Origin: Pantoea agglomerans NBRC 102470
Lineage (GTDB): Bacteria; Pseudomonadota; Gammaproteobacteria; Enterobacterales; Enterobacteriaceae
Reading direction: 5' to 3'
DNA length: 64,000 nt
Assembly: GCF_001598475.1 (NCBI RefSeq)
Contig: NZ_BCZA01000005.1
Location: 124,001 to 188,000 of the forward strand
The notes under the pieces were generated by a model. The model worked only from the letters and a program-made list of their open reading frames with translations. It searched no databases and was not told where the DNA came from. Shown piece after piece: positions 40,415-50,315 of this stretch; the stretch's first letter is position 1, and each line of letters starts with the position of its first letter. Position numbers and translations under genes: made by a program.

Positions 40415-40900
40415 TCACCGGGGTAAAAAACTCGACGTGCTTTTCAGGTAATCAAAAAACCACCTGATTATATAACTGAACTCGGGAATGAGTTGAGACT
40501 GTTGCCAGTCCGGACTTTTGGAAAACCCAGTGAATGTATCGAGGAAGAACAGCAAAGCGGCTACGATCAGCACACCACGCAATGCCCCGAAACAGACGCC
40601 CAACACCCGGTCGGTTCCCGACAGGCCGGTTTTTTCCACCAGCGTGCCGATAACGTAGTTCACAATGGCCCCCACAATCAGGGTCGCCACAAACAGCACA
40701 CCGATGGCGATACCGTTACGAACCAGTTCGTCGTCAAACCCTGTAAACCAGACTGCAAGGTAGGCGTAGTAATGACTGGCGACAAAAAACGCGCATCCCC
40801 AGGTAACAAGAGATAAGGCTTCACGGACAAACCCACGGACCAGGCTGACCAGAGCCGAAAAACCAACTACCGCAATAATGACGTAATCAATCCAGATCAT
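40415..40900 (-). CDS. cvpA: Colicin V production protein CvpA
   Basis: A 161-residue inner-membrane protein with about four hydrophobic helices, including [23 protein letters not shown] at the N-terminus. E. coli CvpA is required for colicin V production, and homologues contribute to envelope and bile resistance. It is cotranscribed with purF, and its promoter carries the PurR operator. Confidence 0.96.
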   Translation of the reverse strand: MIWIDYVIIAVVGFSALVSLVRGFVREALSLVTWGCAFFVASHYYAYLAVWFTGFDDELVRNGIAIGVLFVATLIVGAIVNYVIGTLVEKTGLSGTDRVLGVCFGALRGVLIVAALLFFLDTFTGFSKSPDWQQSQLIPEFSYIIRWFFDYLKSTSSFLPR

Positions 40901-40964
40901 GAACTCTTCCAGCGCCAGTGCAATTGCACCCCTGCATCCAGTTCGGGGCGCATTCTAACAGAAA

Positions 40965-40980
40965 AAGAAAACGTTTGCGT
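40965..40980 (-). promoter_or_regulatory. PurR operator upstream of cvpA-purF
   Basis: On the minus strand ACGCAAACGTTTTCTT matches the PurR consensus (ANGCAANCGNTTNCNT). It lies 65 bases upstream of the cvpA ATG. It overlaps a perfect 14-bp inverted repeat (CAGAAAAAGAAAAC at 40959-40972 and its complement at 40985-40998). Confidence 0.9.
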
Positions 40981-41005
40981 AGCGGTTTTCTTTTTCTGCA
41001 TCCAT

Positions 41006-41036
41006 AAAAAAGGCGATGAAAAAAAACGCTATCGCC
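41006..41036 (-). terminator. Terminator after dedD
   Basis: On the minus strand GGCGAT/ATCGCC enclose a 13-base loop and are followed by TTTTTT. It lies between dedD and the cvpA promoter. A second hairpin nearer dedD (about 41128-41157, GCTGCC/GGCAGC followed by GTCTTTT) may assist. Confidence 0.75.
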
Positions 41037-41165
41037 CGGGTGATTCTCAGCCGGACAGGCCGTTGAAAATCGTCAATTTTTTTCGCGGCAGCGCGCATTA
41101 AACGCGCTGTCTGAGGGGTAAAAGACGCTGCCTGTTACTGCTATCGGCAGCGCCAATCGCCCGTT

Positions 41166-41948
41166 TTAGCGGGCGCTGTAGGGTTTCACGACACCGCCCA
41201 GTCCTGAGATACTTTTCAGCTCGCCAACCGCACTCTGCATTTTGGCTTTCGACGCATCAGGCCCAACGTAAATGCGGGTGATCTGACCCTGTACCGGCGT
41301 TGAAGGAACGGTAAAGGCGCGATAGCCCGACAGCCGCAGCTGCGCGACAATCTCATTCACTTTGCTGGCGTTTTTCAGCGCACCTAACTGCACCACATAA
41401 GCCTGCCCTGCCGGCGCTGTCGTCTCTGCTGATTTTGGCGCCTCTTCCTGCTTCGGCTGTTCGACCACTTTAGGCTGTTCAACCGGTTTAGGTTTAGGCT
41501 GCTCCACGACTTTTGGCTTCTGCTGTTCGACCGGCTTCTGCTTAGGCTGCTCTGTTACTTTCGGTTTCTGCTGCTCAACGACCTTCGGCTTCGTCACCGT
41601 CTGTGCGGGCACAGACTGATGGACCGGCGGCGGCGAGACCACTACCGGATCGCTCTCGTCTTCCGGTTGAGTCCGACCCTGCTCTGCCGTAGCGTTGGTT
41701 TTACCGTTGCCATTGCTGCTGCTGACCGCATTGCCCGCGCCTTCCGGCGGCTGTGCCGGCAGCGACTGGGTTACCGGCGGCACCATTTCGCTGTCCTGCT
41801 GATCGTCAGGTTTCGGCACCAGCGGAATGGCGGCGAACTCCTCTTTGTAATGCTTTTTCTGACCATCCAGCAGCCCTGGCAGCACAATCACGCCAACGGC
41901 GACCAGAATAACGGTGCCGACTAAACGGTTCTGAAACTTACTTGCCAC
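41166..41948 (-). CDS. dedD: Cell-division SPOR-domain protein DedD
   Basis: DedD is a bitopic inner-membrane protein that binds septal peptidoglycan. The 260-residue product has a cytoplasmic tip and TM helix (residues about 8-26, LVGTVILVAVGVIVLPGLL), a long disordered linker and a C-terminal SPOR domain (about 182-258, AYVVQLGALKNASKVNEIV). The linker at residues 120-168 is a repetitive K/P/Q/V/E tract with units like VVEQPKPK. Translation starts at GTG 41948, preceded by GGAGAAAGGAC and overlapping the end of folC by 11 bases; upstream ATG-like starts lie inside folC. Confidence 0.95.
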   Translation of the reverse strand: MASKFQNRLVGTVILVAVGVIVLPGLLDGQKKHYKEEFAAIPLVPKPDDQQDSEMVPPVTQSLPAQPPEGAGNAVSSSNGNGKTNATAEQGRTQPEDESDPVVVSPPPVHQSVPAQTVTKPKVVEQQKPKVTEQPKQKPVEQQKPKVVEQPKPKPVEQPKVVEQPKQEEAPKSAETTAPAGQAYVVQLGALKNASKVNEIVAQLRLSGYRAFTVPSTPVQGQITRIYVGPDASKAKMQSAVGELKSISGLGGVVKPYSAR

Positions 41949-43206
41949 GTCCTTTCTCCGTTTCAATCGATTCCATGACCTGTGCAACGGTGTGGAATGA
42001 ACCACAGACCAGCACAATGTCCTGCGGCGCTGCCCGCTGGCGTGCCTGCTGCCAGGCGAGCTCAACCGAACTAAAAGCCTCGCCCTGCGACAGGTTGTTC
42101 AGCAGTTGCTCAGCACTGGCGCCGCGCGGACCCTCGAGGGGCGCGCAGTACCAGGCATCGACCACCGGTGCCAGCGCCGCCAGCGTTCCGGCGATATCTT
42201 TATCATGCAGCATGCCCACCACGGCGTGCACTTTGCCGCGTTTCGGCAGTGACGCCAGCCGCGACGCCAGATACGCTGCCGCATGCGGGTTATGGGCGAC
42301 ATCCAGAATAACGCGCGGTGATTCGCTGAGGGTCTGAAAACGGCCTGGCAGCATCGCCAGCGGCAGGCTGGCGCGAATCTGCGCCTCACTGACCTCAAGC
42401 CCGGAGACCCGCAGCGCCACCAGCGCGGTCGCCGCGTTAGGCAGCGGCACCTGCGGCAGCGGCAGATCGTTCAGCTCACCCGTCGCATCACGCAGTGACC
42501 AGCTTTCTGCCTGCGCATGCCACGACCAGTCACGGTTGCGCTGCAACAGCTGCGCACCTTTTTCCTGTGCGACCACGGCAATACTCTGCGGCATATCCGG
42601 TTCACCCACTACCGCAGGTTTCCCCGCCCGGAACACACCGGCTTTTTCACGCCCAATGCTTTCGCGATCCGGGCCAAGCCAGTCGGTGTGATCGAGTGCA
42701 ATGCTGGTGACCACCGCGACATCGGCATCCACAATGTTTGTCGCATCCAGCCGTCCGCCTAGGCCGACTTCGAGGATCACGACATCCAGCTGCGCCTGGC
42801 GGAACAGATTCAACGCAGAGAGCGTGCCAAATTCAAAATAGGTCAGCGAAATATCTGCACGTCCGGCTTCAATCTCCGCAAAACTGGCGCAGTGCTGCGC
42901 TTCACTCAGCTCCTCTCCCTGAACCCGAACGCGCTCGGTATAGCGCACCAGATGCGGTGAGCTGTACACGCCAACGCGGTAGCCCGCGGCGATCAGCAGC
43001 GTTTCCAGGGTGCGACAGGTGGTGCCTTTGCCATTGGTACCGGCCACGGTAAAGACAAAAGGAGCGGGTTTCAGCAGGTCGAGACGAAGCGCTACCTGAC
43101 GAATACGGTCCAGACCCAGTTCAATGGCCTGAGTATGCAGGTGCTCAAGATAATAAAGCCACGTGGCCAAAGGCGACGTGGCTTGGGGAAGGTGAAGATT
43201 GTCCAT
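41938..43206 (-). CDS. folC: Dihydrofolate/folylpolyglutamate synthase FolC
   Basis: FolC adds L-glutamate to dihydropteroate and to folates using ATP. The 422-residue length equals E. coli. It has the Mur-ligase P-loop VAGTNGKGTTCRTLETLL, SSPHLVRYTERV and the C-terminal VILDVAHNPHAAAYLA. It overlaps dedD and follows accD by 94 bases. Confidence 0.97.
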   Translation of the reverse strand: MDNLHLPQATSPLATWLYYLEHLHTQAIELGLDRIRQVALRLDLLKPAPFVFTVAGTNGKGTTCRTLETLLIAAGYRVGVYSSPHLVRYTERVRVQGEELSEAQHCASFAEIEAGRADISLTYFEFGTLSALNLFRQAQLDVVILEVGLGGRLDATNIVDADVAVVTSIALDHTDWLGPDRESIGREKAGVFRAGKPAVVGEPDMPQSIAVVAQEKGAQLLQRNRDWSWHAQAESWSLRDATGELNDLPLPQVPLPNAATALVALRVSGLEVSEAQIRASLPLAMLPGRFQTLSESPRVILDVAHNPHAAAYLASRLASLPKRGKVHAVVGMLHDKDIAGTLAALAPVVDAWYCAPLEGPRGASAEQLLNNLSQGEAFSSVELAWQQARQRAAPQDIVLVCGSFHTVAQVMESIETEKGRGK

Positions 43207-43300
43207 ATGTCCCGTTTTGCTTATTTATACCTGGCAGGCTGCTGCTGCGGTATACGGTGCATTGGTAAGAGGTGCTTTGGACGCACCTCTCTATCTCCTG

Positions 43301-44215
43301 TCAGGCCTCGTTGCTTTCCGATTCAGTCGTCGCCGGAGCGGACTGTTCACCGTCATGCAGCGGTGCCGGCAGGTTCATCATTTTTGCCAGCAGGCTTGCC
43401 AGTTTGTAGCGCATTTCCGGACGGCGAATGATCATATCAATCGCGCCCTTTTCAATCAGGAACTCACTGCGCTGGAAGCCCGGCGGCAGTTTTTCACGCA
43501 CGGTCTGCTCAATAACGCGTGGGCCGGCAAAGCCGATCAGTGCTTTAGGTTCCGCGATATTGAGGTCGCCCAGCATGGCAAAACTGGCCGAAACACCACC
43601 CATAGTCGGGTCAGTCAGCACGGAAATATAAGGCAGACCGCGCTCACGCATTTTTGCCAGTGCCGCACTGGTTTTCGCCATCTGCATCAGCGACTGCAGC
43701 GCTTCCTGCATACGCGCCCCGCCGCTGGCGGAGAAGCAGATCAGCGGGCAGTTATCTTCTAACGCCTGCTCAACCGCACGTACAAAACGCGCACCGACCA
43801 CAGAGCCCATTGAACCGCCCATAAAGGCAAATTCAAAGGCCGCCGCAACAACCGGCATGCCGTGCAGCTGACCTTTCATGACCACCAGCGCATCTTTCTC
43901 ACCGGTGTCTTTCTGGGCCGCGATCAGACGATCTTTGTACTTTTTGGAGTCACGGAACTTGAGCAGATCTTTAGGTTCAAGTTCACTACCCAGCTCAACC
44001 ATCGTGCCCTGATCGAGGACACTGCCTAGGCGCTCACGGGCGTGCATCCGCATGTGATGGTCACACTTCGGGCAGACCTCAAGATTACGCTCCAGCTCGG
44101 CGCGGTAGAGCACCTGACCACAGCTGTCACACTTGGTCCAGACCCCTTCCGGGATACTGGCTTTGCGCACAGGCGTTCCGGTGCTTTTATTAAGAATGCG
44201 TTCAATCCAGCTCAT
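43301..44215 (-). CDS. accD: Acetyl-CoA carboxylase carboxyltransferase subunit beta AccD
   Basis: AccD with AccA transfers the carboxyl group from biotin to acetyl-CoA, making malonyl-CoA. The 304-residue protein (same as E. coli) has the zinc ribbon CDSC...CPKC (Cys29, 32, 48, 51) and the carboxyltransferase core [30 protein letters not shown] and [17 protein letters not shown]. It lies between dedA and folC. Confidence 0.98.
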   Translation of the reverse strand: MSWIERILNKSTGTPVRKASIPEGVWTKCDSCGQVLYRAELERNLEVCPKCDHHMRMHARERLGSVLDQGTMVELGSELEPKDLLKFRDSKKYKDRLIAAQKDTGEKDALVVMKGQLHGMPVVAAAFEFAFMGGSMGSVVGARFVRAVEQALEDNCPLICFSASGGARMQEALQSLMQMAKTSAALAKMRERGLPYISVLTDPTMGGVSASFAMLGDLNIAEPKALIGFAGPRVIEQTVREKLPPGFQRSEFLIEKGAIDMIIRRPEMRYKLASLLAKMMNLPAPLHDGEQSAPATTESESNEA

Positions 44216-44359
44216 TGATGACCTTTCTGTTTAAAACTGACCTGGTCCAGTCGTCTTGATACTGCTGAAAACCGCTTCAGCAGACGGTAAATGTCGCTCA
44301 TTAAACCACAACCTGTTCAGACTGTGGATAAAAATCTGGTCTTACCCCTGAGCGCAGCC

Positions 44360-45022
44360 TTACGGCTGCTTCTGCTGCTTAGCCTGACGGCGATGACGCC
44401 AGACTTCAATCACACCTGGCAGAATCGAGACCAGGATAATGCCCACAATCAGCAGCTTCAGGTTTTCCTGCACCACCGGCAGATCGCCAAACAGGTAGCC
44501 GGCATAGGAGAACAGCAGCACCCAGAGCAGCGCACCCGTTACGTTGAACAGCGCGAAGTGGCGATAGGACATATGGCCCATACCGGCAACAAACGGCGCA
44601 AAGGTTCGCACGATCGGCACGAAGCGCGCCAGGATAATGGTTTTTCCACCATGACGGGCATAAAACGCATGGGTTTTATCCAGATGGCTGCGACGGAAAA
44701 TCTTCGAGTTCGGGTTACTGAACAACCGTTCGCCAAACAGGCGGCCAATGGTGTAGTTCACTGCGTCGCCCAGAACCGCGGCCACCACTAATAATGCCAC
44801 CATCACATGCACATTAAGATCGTTACCCGGCAACGCCGCCAGTGCGCCCGCCACAAACAGCAACGAGTCACCCGGCAGGAAGGGCGTCACCACCAGACCG
44901 GTTTCGCAGAACAAAATCAGGAACAAAATAGCGTAAATCCAGATACCGTACTGTGCAACCAGTTCGGCAAGATGCACATCAATGTGCAGAATAAAATCAA
45001 CCAGAAAATGGAGAAACTCCAT
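44360..45022 (-). CDS. dedA: DedA-family membrane protein
   Basis: A 220-residue inner-membrane protein of the SNARE-associated/DedA family, members of which support membrane homeostasis and undecaprenyl-phosphate or lipid translocation. Family marks are [32 protein letters not shown] and [25 protein letters not shown] 45022 ([10 protein letters not shown]) was chosen with AAAGGG upstream; a far upstream start at 45199 would overlap truA. Confidence 0.95.
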   Translation of the reverse strand: MEFLHFLVDFILHIDVHLAELVAQYGIWIYAILFLILFCETGLVVTPFLPGDSLLFVAGALAALPGNDLNVHVMVALLVVAAVLGDAVNYTIGRLFGERLFSNPNSKIFRRSHLDKTHAFYARHGGKTIILARFVPIVRTFAPFVAGMGHMSYRHFALFNVTGALLWVLLFSYAGYLFGDLPVVQENLKLLIVGIILVSILPGVIEVWRHRRQAKQQKQP

Positions 45023-45051
45023 GGCGCGCCCTTTTAAGTCCTGAAAGTGAA

Positions 45052-45855
45052 TTAATCCGCGAGGAACAACGGTCCCATCGACGGCTGTGGTAACGCAAAG
45101 TGGGATGGGTAATCCACCGCCACCAGATACAACCCCTCTGCCCGGGCTGTGGCTGCGGCTAATGTCCGATCCTTCGCCGCCAGCAGCGTTGCCATCCATG
45201 ACTCCGGCTTATTGCCGCAGCCTATCTCCATCAGGCTGCCCACGATATTGCGCACCATGTGATGCACAAAGGCGTTGGCTTTGATATCCACAATCACGTA
45301 GGGGCCCTGACGCGTCACGTTGAGGTGAATCACGTTGCGCCACGGTGTACGCGACTGGCACTGCACGGCTCGGAATGAGGTGAAATCATTCTCGCCTAAC
45401 AAACATTGCCCGGCTCGCTGCATTTTCTCTGCATCCAGAGGATGGTAAAAGTGCGTCACGCCCTGCGCCAGCACCGCCGGACGCAGACGCTGATTGTAGA
45501 TCAGGTAGCGATAGCGTCGGGCCGTGGCGCTGAAGCGGGCATGAAATTCATCCGGCACCGCTTTCACCCAGCGCACCGCAATATCCGGCGGCAGATTGGC
45601 GTTGACGCCCAGCGTCCAGGCGCCATCAGGCCGCTGCGAGGTGGTCTCGAAATGGACCACCTGCCCCGTCCCGTGTACGCCAGCATCGGTGCGGCCAGCA
45701 CAAAAAATACTGACCGGATGATCGGCGACTTTCGACAGCGCGCGCTCAACCTTCTCCTGCACGCTGCGGACTTCATTCTGACGCTGCCAGCCGTAGTAAC
45801 GGCTGCCGTCATACTCGATGCCGAGCGCCAGTTTTTGCGTCTGACCATCGGACAT
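45052..45855 (-). CDS. truA: tRNA pseudouridine(38-40) synthase TruA
   Basis: TruA converts U38-40 in the tRNA anticodon arm to pseudouridine. The 267-residue protein has the catalytic aspartate in [15 protein letters not shown] (Asp57), the N-terminal [17 protein letters not shown] and [18 protein letters not shown]. It sits 2 bases after usg, and dedA follows 29 bases on. Confidence 0.97.
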   Translation of the reverse strand: MSDGQTQKLALGIEYDGSRYYGWQRQNEVRSVQEKVERALSKVADHPVSIFCAGRTDAGVHGTGQVVHFETTSQRPDGAWTLGVNANLPPDIAVRWVKAVPDEFHARFSATARRYRYLIYNQRLRPAVLAQGVTHFYHPLDAEKMQRAGQCLLGENDFTSFRAVQCQSRTPWRNVIHLNVTRQGPYVIVDIKANAFVHHMVRNIVGSLMEIGCGNKPESWMATLLAAKDRTLAAATARAEGLYLVAVDYPSHFALPQPSMGPLFLAD

Positions 45856-45857
45856 GG

Positions 45858-46865
45858 TTACAGATACTCCTGAACCAGTTTCTCAGCGGTTTTCACCGCC
45901 ATCAGCGCGCCGCCAAAACGAATGTTGTCCGCTACTGACCAGAACTGCAGCAGCTCCGGGATACCGTAGTCGTTGCGCACAGCGCCGATGCTCAGTTCGC
46001 CGTTGCCTGAGGCATCCGTGACCGGCGTCGGCACTTCATCCTCTTCGCTCAGACGAATATCTGACGCCAGCGCCAGTTCGGCACGCGCTTCTTCAGCAGA
46101 GAGCGGGCGCAGGTTTTCGATATGCACAATCTGCGCATTACCGTAGAACACCGGAGCCTGTACGCTGCTGACCGCAATCGGTAAGCCTTCGTCCTGCAAT
46201 ACCTTACGCACCTGATCAATCAGGCGACGCTCACTCTCCACGCTGCCTTCTGCGTCGGCCTGTTGTGGCATCAGGTTAAACGCCAGCTGACGACCAAAAT
46301 GGTGTTCATCGGCCGGAAGACCGTTCAGCAGGCGGGCACTTTCCCCGGCCAGCGCATCGACAGCCAATTTGCCGTAGCTGGAGACTGAGATCAGGTTAGT
46401 CACCTGTAAACGACTCAATCCGGCCGCATCCACCAGCGGTTTAATTGCGGTCAGCAGCTGGCTTACCAGGTTATCCGCCACGCTGATGATGTTGCGATTG
46501 CGATAATCTGCCAGCACCTGCGGATTCACATCCGGCACCACCAGCGGCACATCGGGTTCCAGCGCAAACAGCTCGCTGCTGTCGATTACCAGACAACCGG
46601 CATTGGCCGCTTCCTCGGCAAAGCGCGCCGAGGCGTCACGTCCCGCCACGAAAAAGGCCAGCTGCGCCTGTGACCAGTCGAACGTCTCCGCATTTTCGAC
46701 CCGCACCGAGCGGCCTTCGAAACGTTTGATTTCGCCCGCGCTGTTTTCGCTGGCCAGCAAATATAATTCACCAACCGGGAACTGGCGTTCCGCCAGCAGT
46801 TCCAGTACAGCGTTCCCTACTGCGCCTGTCGCGCCAAGTAGCGCAATATTCCAGCCGTCAGACAT
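45858..46865 (-). CDS. usg: USG-1 protein, aspartate-semialdehyde dehydrogenase-like
   Basis: A 335-residue paralogue of aspartate-semialdehyde dehydrogenase (E. coli Usg 337). The N-terminus has the NADP-binding [18 protein letters not shown]. In place of the catalytic-cysteine segment of true ASADH it reads [23 protein letters not shown], without a clear active-site Cys. It probably lacks ASADH activity, and its function is unknown. It is upstream of truA in the same unit. Confidence 0.92.
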   Translation of the reverse strand: MSDGWNIALLGATGAVGNAVLELLAERQFPVGELYLLASENSAGEIKRFEGRSVRVENAETFDWSQAQLAFFVAGRDASARFAEEAANAGCLVIDSSELFALEPDVPLVVPDVNPQVLADYRNRNIISVADNLVSQLLTAIKPLVDAAGLSRLQVTNLISVSSYGKLAVDALAGESARLLNGLPADEHHFGRQLAFNLMPQQADAEGSVESERRLIDQVRKVLQDEGLPIAVSSVQAPVFYGNAQIVHIENLRPLSAEEARAELALASDIRLSEEDEVPTPVTDASGNGELSIGAVRNDYGIPELLQFWSVADNIRFGGALMAVKTAEKLVQEYL

Positions 46866-46933
46866 GTTGGTTTACTCCAGACAATGACATAAAAACAGAA
46901 GGCGGTGATATTCACCGCCCAGGGATTCAGATT

Positions 46934-47060
<127 letters not shown>

Positions 47061-47167
47061 TCCCCCCAGAACCCGCCGTCATGCAGACATGCCAGCAGCG
47101 CCCGCCTTCCGTTCACTGATTAATTCAGTGCGGAAACCGCGCCAGGGCGCCTGACCTGCAGCGCCCG

Positions 47168-48301
47168 CTATTCCGGGGAGATGATTGCGTTAAAGCCCAG
47201 CTGGTTCAGCAGCTCAGCGGTTGTGGCGTCATCGCAGTTCACCTGCAGCGATGACCACTCGCGGCGCTCCTGATACTGCTTGCGCAGGCGATCAAACTCG
47301 CCGGGTTTCGCCGCCACTTTACGCAGGGGGGCATCATCGCGGCGCACATCATACACCAGATGCGCCAGGCGTTTCAGCGTTGGCTGATCCAGCGGGCCAT
47401 TCAGGGTGATTTCACTGAATTCCGGCACCGGCAGTAAGGTACTGAGCGGCACCTGCTGCGGCTGACCAATAAAGTCGCACCAGGCTTCAAACACCTGGGT
47501 GGTGCCGCGCGCTTTGCCTTCCAGCGTGTAGCCCGCGATGTGCGGCGTGGCGATATCGACCTTATCCAGCAGCGCCAGCGACAGATCCGGCTCCGGCTCC
47601 CAGACATCCAGCACGACGCTAAGATCGTGCCGCATTTTCAGCACCTCCAGCAGCGCGCTGTTGTCCACCACCGGGCCGCGACAGGCGTTGATCAGAATAG
47701 TATTAGGCTTTAGCGCCATCAGCAGCGCCGCATCCGCCAGATGCCAGCTTTTATACGGGCCCTCTTTAAACAGCGGCGTATGGAACGTCAGAATATCAGC
47801 CTGCTCTGTCACAGCCTCCAGCGACAGGAAATCCCCCTCGTCACCGCGATCGGCGCGCGGCGGATCGCACAGCAGGGTTTTGATGCCCCAGGCCTCAAGA
47901 CGCTTTTGCAGTCGCCCACCGACGTTACCGACGCCAACGATGCCGACAGTGCGGTCACGCAGCTGGAAACCATCGCGTTCCGCCAGCAGCAGCAGCGCAG
48001 AAAAAACATACTCCACCACCGCAATGGCGTTACAGCCGGGTGCGGCAGAGAACGCAATGCCCGCCTGCTGCAGCCAGGTCTCGTCGATATGATCGGTGCC
48101 CGCCGTGGCGGTTCCGACAAATTTCACCGGCTTTCCTGCCAGCAGGGCCTCATTAACCTGGGTGACTGAGCGCACCATCAGGCCATCGGCATCGGCCAGT
48201 TCAGCCACCGGCAGCGGACGCCCCGGCACCGCGACCACGTCGCCGGTACGGCTGAATAGCTCACGGGCATAAGGCATATTTTCATCGACCAGAATTTTCA
48301 C
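47168..48301 (-). CDS. pdxB: Erythronate-4-phosphate dehydrogenase PdxB
   Basis: PdxB oxidises 4-phosphoerythronate to 2-oxo-3-hydroxy-4-phosphobutanoate in pyridoxal phosphate synthesis. The ~377-residue D-2-hydroxyacid dehydrogenase has [17 protein letters not shown] at the start, the NAD motif [29 protein letters not shown] and a C-terminal dimerisation domain ([20 protein letters not shown]). Two GTG codons are adjacent (48304 and 48301); the second is 8 bases from AGGA and matches the family start. Confidence 0.95.
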   Translation of the reverse strand: MKILVDENMPYARELFSRTGDVVAVPGRPLPVAELADADGLMVRSVTQVNEALLAGKPVKFVGTATAGTDHIDETWLQQAGIAFSAAPGCNAIAVVEYVFSALLLLAERDGFQLRDRTVGIVGVGNVGGRLQKRLEAWGIKTLLCDPPRADRGDEGDFLSLEAVTEQADILTFHTPLFKEGPYKSWHLADAALLMALKPNTILINACRGPVVDNSALLEVLKMRHDLSVVLDVWEPEPDLSLALLDKVDIATPHIAGYTLEGKARGTTQVFEAWCDFIGQPQQVPLSTLLPVPEFSEITLNGPLDQPTLKRLAHLVYDVRRDDAPLRKVAAKPGEFDRLRKQYQERREWSSLQVNCDDATTAELLNQLGFNAIISPE

Positions 48302-48356
48302 CACGGCTTTCCTGTCAGTTACATATCAAGCAATTATTCTGGCACAAAGCGACGCG

Positions 48357-49136
48357 TTAGCCTAACCGCGCACGGTAGCGTTCGGGCGTGGTTCCCGCCT
48401 GTTGCTGGAACATCACAATCAGCGCCGAAGCTGAACCGTACCCCAGCTCATGGGCGATGCTCTGCACGCTTTCCCCCTGCTCCAGCAGCACAATGGCGCG
48501 CAGAAACCGCAGCCGCTGCCGCCACTCGCCAAAGGTCATATGAAGCTGCTGCTGGCAGCGCCGCGCCAGCGTCCGTTCGGTGGTAAAGACCCGCGCCGCC
48601 CAGCCTGCCAGCGTGGTGTTATCGCCCGGATGCGCTTCCAGCGCATGTAACACCGGCGCCAGAAATTTATCGTCAGAGGTGGGCAGATAACTCTCCTGTA
48701 CCTGCGCCAGCTGCAGGCGATCGCGCAGCACCTCGCACAGCCGCCACTGCGCATCCGTTTCGGGTTGCTCGATTTGCTGCTCAGCAAACTCATCCATAAT
48801 GGCATGTGCAATGGGATCGACCAGCAGCAGGCAGGCGCGCCGGGGCAGATCGGCGCATAACGGAGCCGCCAGATTAAAAGTACGGAACTGTGCCTGACGA
48901 TGGTTATAGCTACTGTGAAGCTGACCCGGTGGGATCCAGACCGGAATATCTGCCGGTGTCAGCAATCGCTCACCCTCGACCTGCATCTCCAGTACGTGGC
49001 TTTTCACCATAATGAGCTGACCCCAGGCATGCGCATGCGGCAGATATTCGGTGCGGGCATTGGCCTGCTCATAACGCATAAAGTAGCGCAGTTGCGGCGC
49101 GTCAAGGGGCGGCTGGTAGATCACTTTCAGGGTCAT
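48357..49136 (-). CDS. AraC-family transcriptional regulator
   Basis: A 259-residue AraC-type regulator with an N-terminal cupin domain (LPHAHAWGQLIMV, VWIPPGQLHSSYNHRQ) and a C-terminal double helix-turn-helix (about 165-258: TTLAGWAARVFTTERTLARRC, VQSIAHELGYGSASALIVMF). It is divergent from an EamA-family exporter, which it probably controls. The cupin type recalls E. coli NimR (YeaM), whose partner is an MFS exporter instead. Ligand unknown. ATG 49136 is preceded by GGAGCGGACAGA, which overlaps one TGTCCG half-site. Confidence 0.88.
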   Translation of the reverse strand: MTLKVIYQPPLDAPQLRYFMRYEQANARTEYLPHAHAWGQLIMVKSHVLEMQVEGERLLTPADIPVWIPPGQLHSSYNHRQAQFRTFNLAAPLCADLPRRACLLLVDPIAHAIMDEFAEQQIEQPETDAQWRLCEVLRDRLQLAQVQESYLPTSDDKFLAPVLHALEAHPGDNTTLAGWAARVFTTERTLARRCQQQLHMTFGEWRQRLRFLRAIVLLEQGESVQSIAHELGYGSASALIVMFQQQAGTTPERYRARLG

Positions 49137-49138
49137 TC

Positions 49139-49194
49139 TGTCCGCTCCACAACTAATTTTGTCCGATATTAACTATCTGAATAAATCCGGACAA
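49139..49194. promoter_or_regulatory. Three TGTCCG half-sites between the AraC gene and the EamA gene
   Basis: TGTCCG occurs at 49139-49144 and 49160-49165 (21 bases apart, two helical turns) in a TTNTGTCCG context. An inverted copy CGGACA lies at 49188-49193, forming TTGTCCG-N22-CGGACAA with the second. AraC proteins usually bind direct repeats about two turns apart, so this is a likely operator for the adjacent regulator. Confidence 0.55.
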
Positions 49195-49233
49195 GCGTAC
49201 ACTGCGCCTCATTATGGCGTGTGGAGAGTCAGC

Positions 49234-50133
49234 ATGTTTTTCCTGTACCCGCTCTTTGCGGTAATAATCTGGTCGATCAACTCAATTGTCAGCAAACTCT
49301 CGGCGGATGCGATCGATCCGGCGGCGATCTCATTCTACCGCTGGTTACTGGCGCTGCTGGTGCTGACGCCCTTTGTGCTGCCCGGCGTGTGGCGCACGCG
49401 TCAGGTCATTAAACCGCACCTCTGGCGGCTGGCGATCCTTGGCCTGCTCGGCATGGTGCTCTATCAGAGTCTCGCCTACTACGCAGCACAAAGTGTCAGC
49501 GCACTCTTTATGGGCATTATCGGCGCCCTCATCCCCCTGCTCACCGTGCTGCTGAGCGTGGTGATCCTACGGATTGCGCCGACGCTGGGCATCCTGCTCG
49601 GCAGCATCATCTCCTTTACCGGTCTGGTGTGGCTGGTCAGTGAGGGCAACGTGATGCAGCTGCTGAATCACGGTCTGGGCAAAGGTGAACTGCTGATGCT
49701 GGCCGCCTCTGCCGCCTATGCGCTGTATGGCGTGCTGACACGCCGCTGGGCGCTGCCGCTGCCGATCTGGCAAAGCCTGTATGTGCAGATTTTATTTGGT
49801 GTCGTACTGCTGTTGCCTGGTTTTCTGCTGGCCCCCGAGGTGGCGCTTAACCGGCACAACCTGCCGCTGGTGGCCTTTGCCGGTCTGTTTGCTTCGATCA
49901 TCGCGCCGTTCCTGTGGATCCACGGTGTGCAGCGTCTGGGTGCCAGCACCACCAGTATCTTTATGAATCTGATCCCGGTATTTACCGCGGTGATCGCGGT
50001 GATTTTCCTGCATGAGCAACTACATAGTTACCACTGGATTGGCGGCGGTCTGACGCTTGGCGGTGTGATACTGGCGCAGCGGCTGCGTACCCCCTTATCC
50101 CGCCGTAAACCGGTGAGCCACCCACAGGCCTGA
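49234..50133 (+). CDS. EamA/DMT-superfamily transporter
   Basis: A 299-residue inner-membrane protein with about ten hydrophobic segments in two EamA repeats (FFLYPLFAVIIWSINSIVSK; MLAASAAYALYGVLTRRWA). The family exports amino acids, metabolites or drugs. The substrate is unknown. ATG 49234 follows GTGGAGAGTCAGC; a longer in-frame start at 49159 lies in the regulator-binding region. This pair sits between pdxB and flk, which adjoin in E. coli. Confidence 0.88.
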   Translation: MFFLYPLFAVIIWSINSIVSKLSADAIDPAAISFYRWLLALLVLTPFVLPGVWRTRQVIKPHLWRLAILGLLGMVLYQSLAYYAAQSVSALFMGIIGALIPLLTVLLSVVILRIAPTLGILLGSIISFTGLVWLVSEGNVMQLLNHGLGKGELLMLAASAAYALYGVLTRRWALPLPIWQSLYVQILFGVVLLLPGFLLAPEVALNRHNLPLVAFAGLFASIIAPFLWIHGVQRLGASTTSIFMNLIPVFTAVIAVIFLHEQLHSYHWIGGGLTLGGVILAQRLRTPLSRRKPVSHPQA

Positions 50134-50315
50134 ATAGCGCGGCTGTGGCGAGTGAGGGTGCTGTTGAGGATGGCAGTGAAGAAAGGCTACAGCTGAAGCG
50201 TAAATCTCGCGCCGAAACGCATGTCCCCCGTGGGATTTCCCGGGGGCTTTTGCTATCATGGCCTATTCATTTTCCGGCGCACCCCACGCTGTTCTGTTTT
50301 CCCAAGGAATCCGCC

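Noticed and set aside
45858..46865. usg as a true aspartate-semialdehyde dehydrogenase (asd)
   Set aside because: The expected catalytic cysteine segment is not preserved and the position beside truA and pdxB is that of USG-1.
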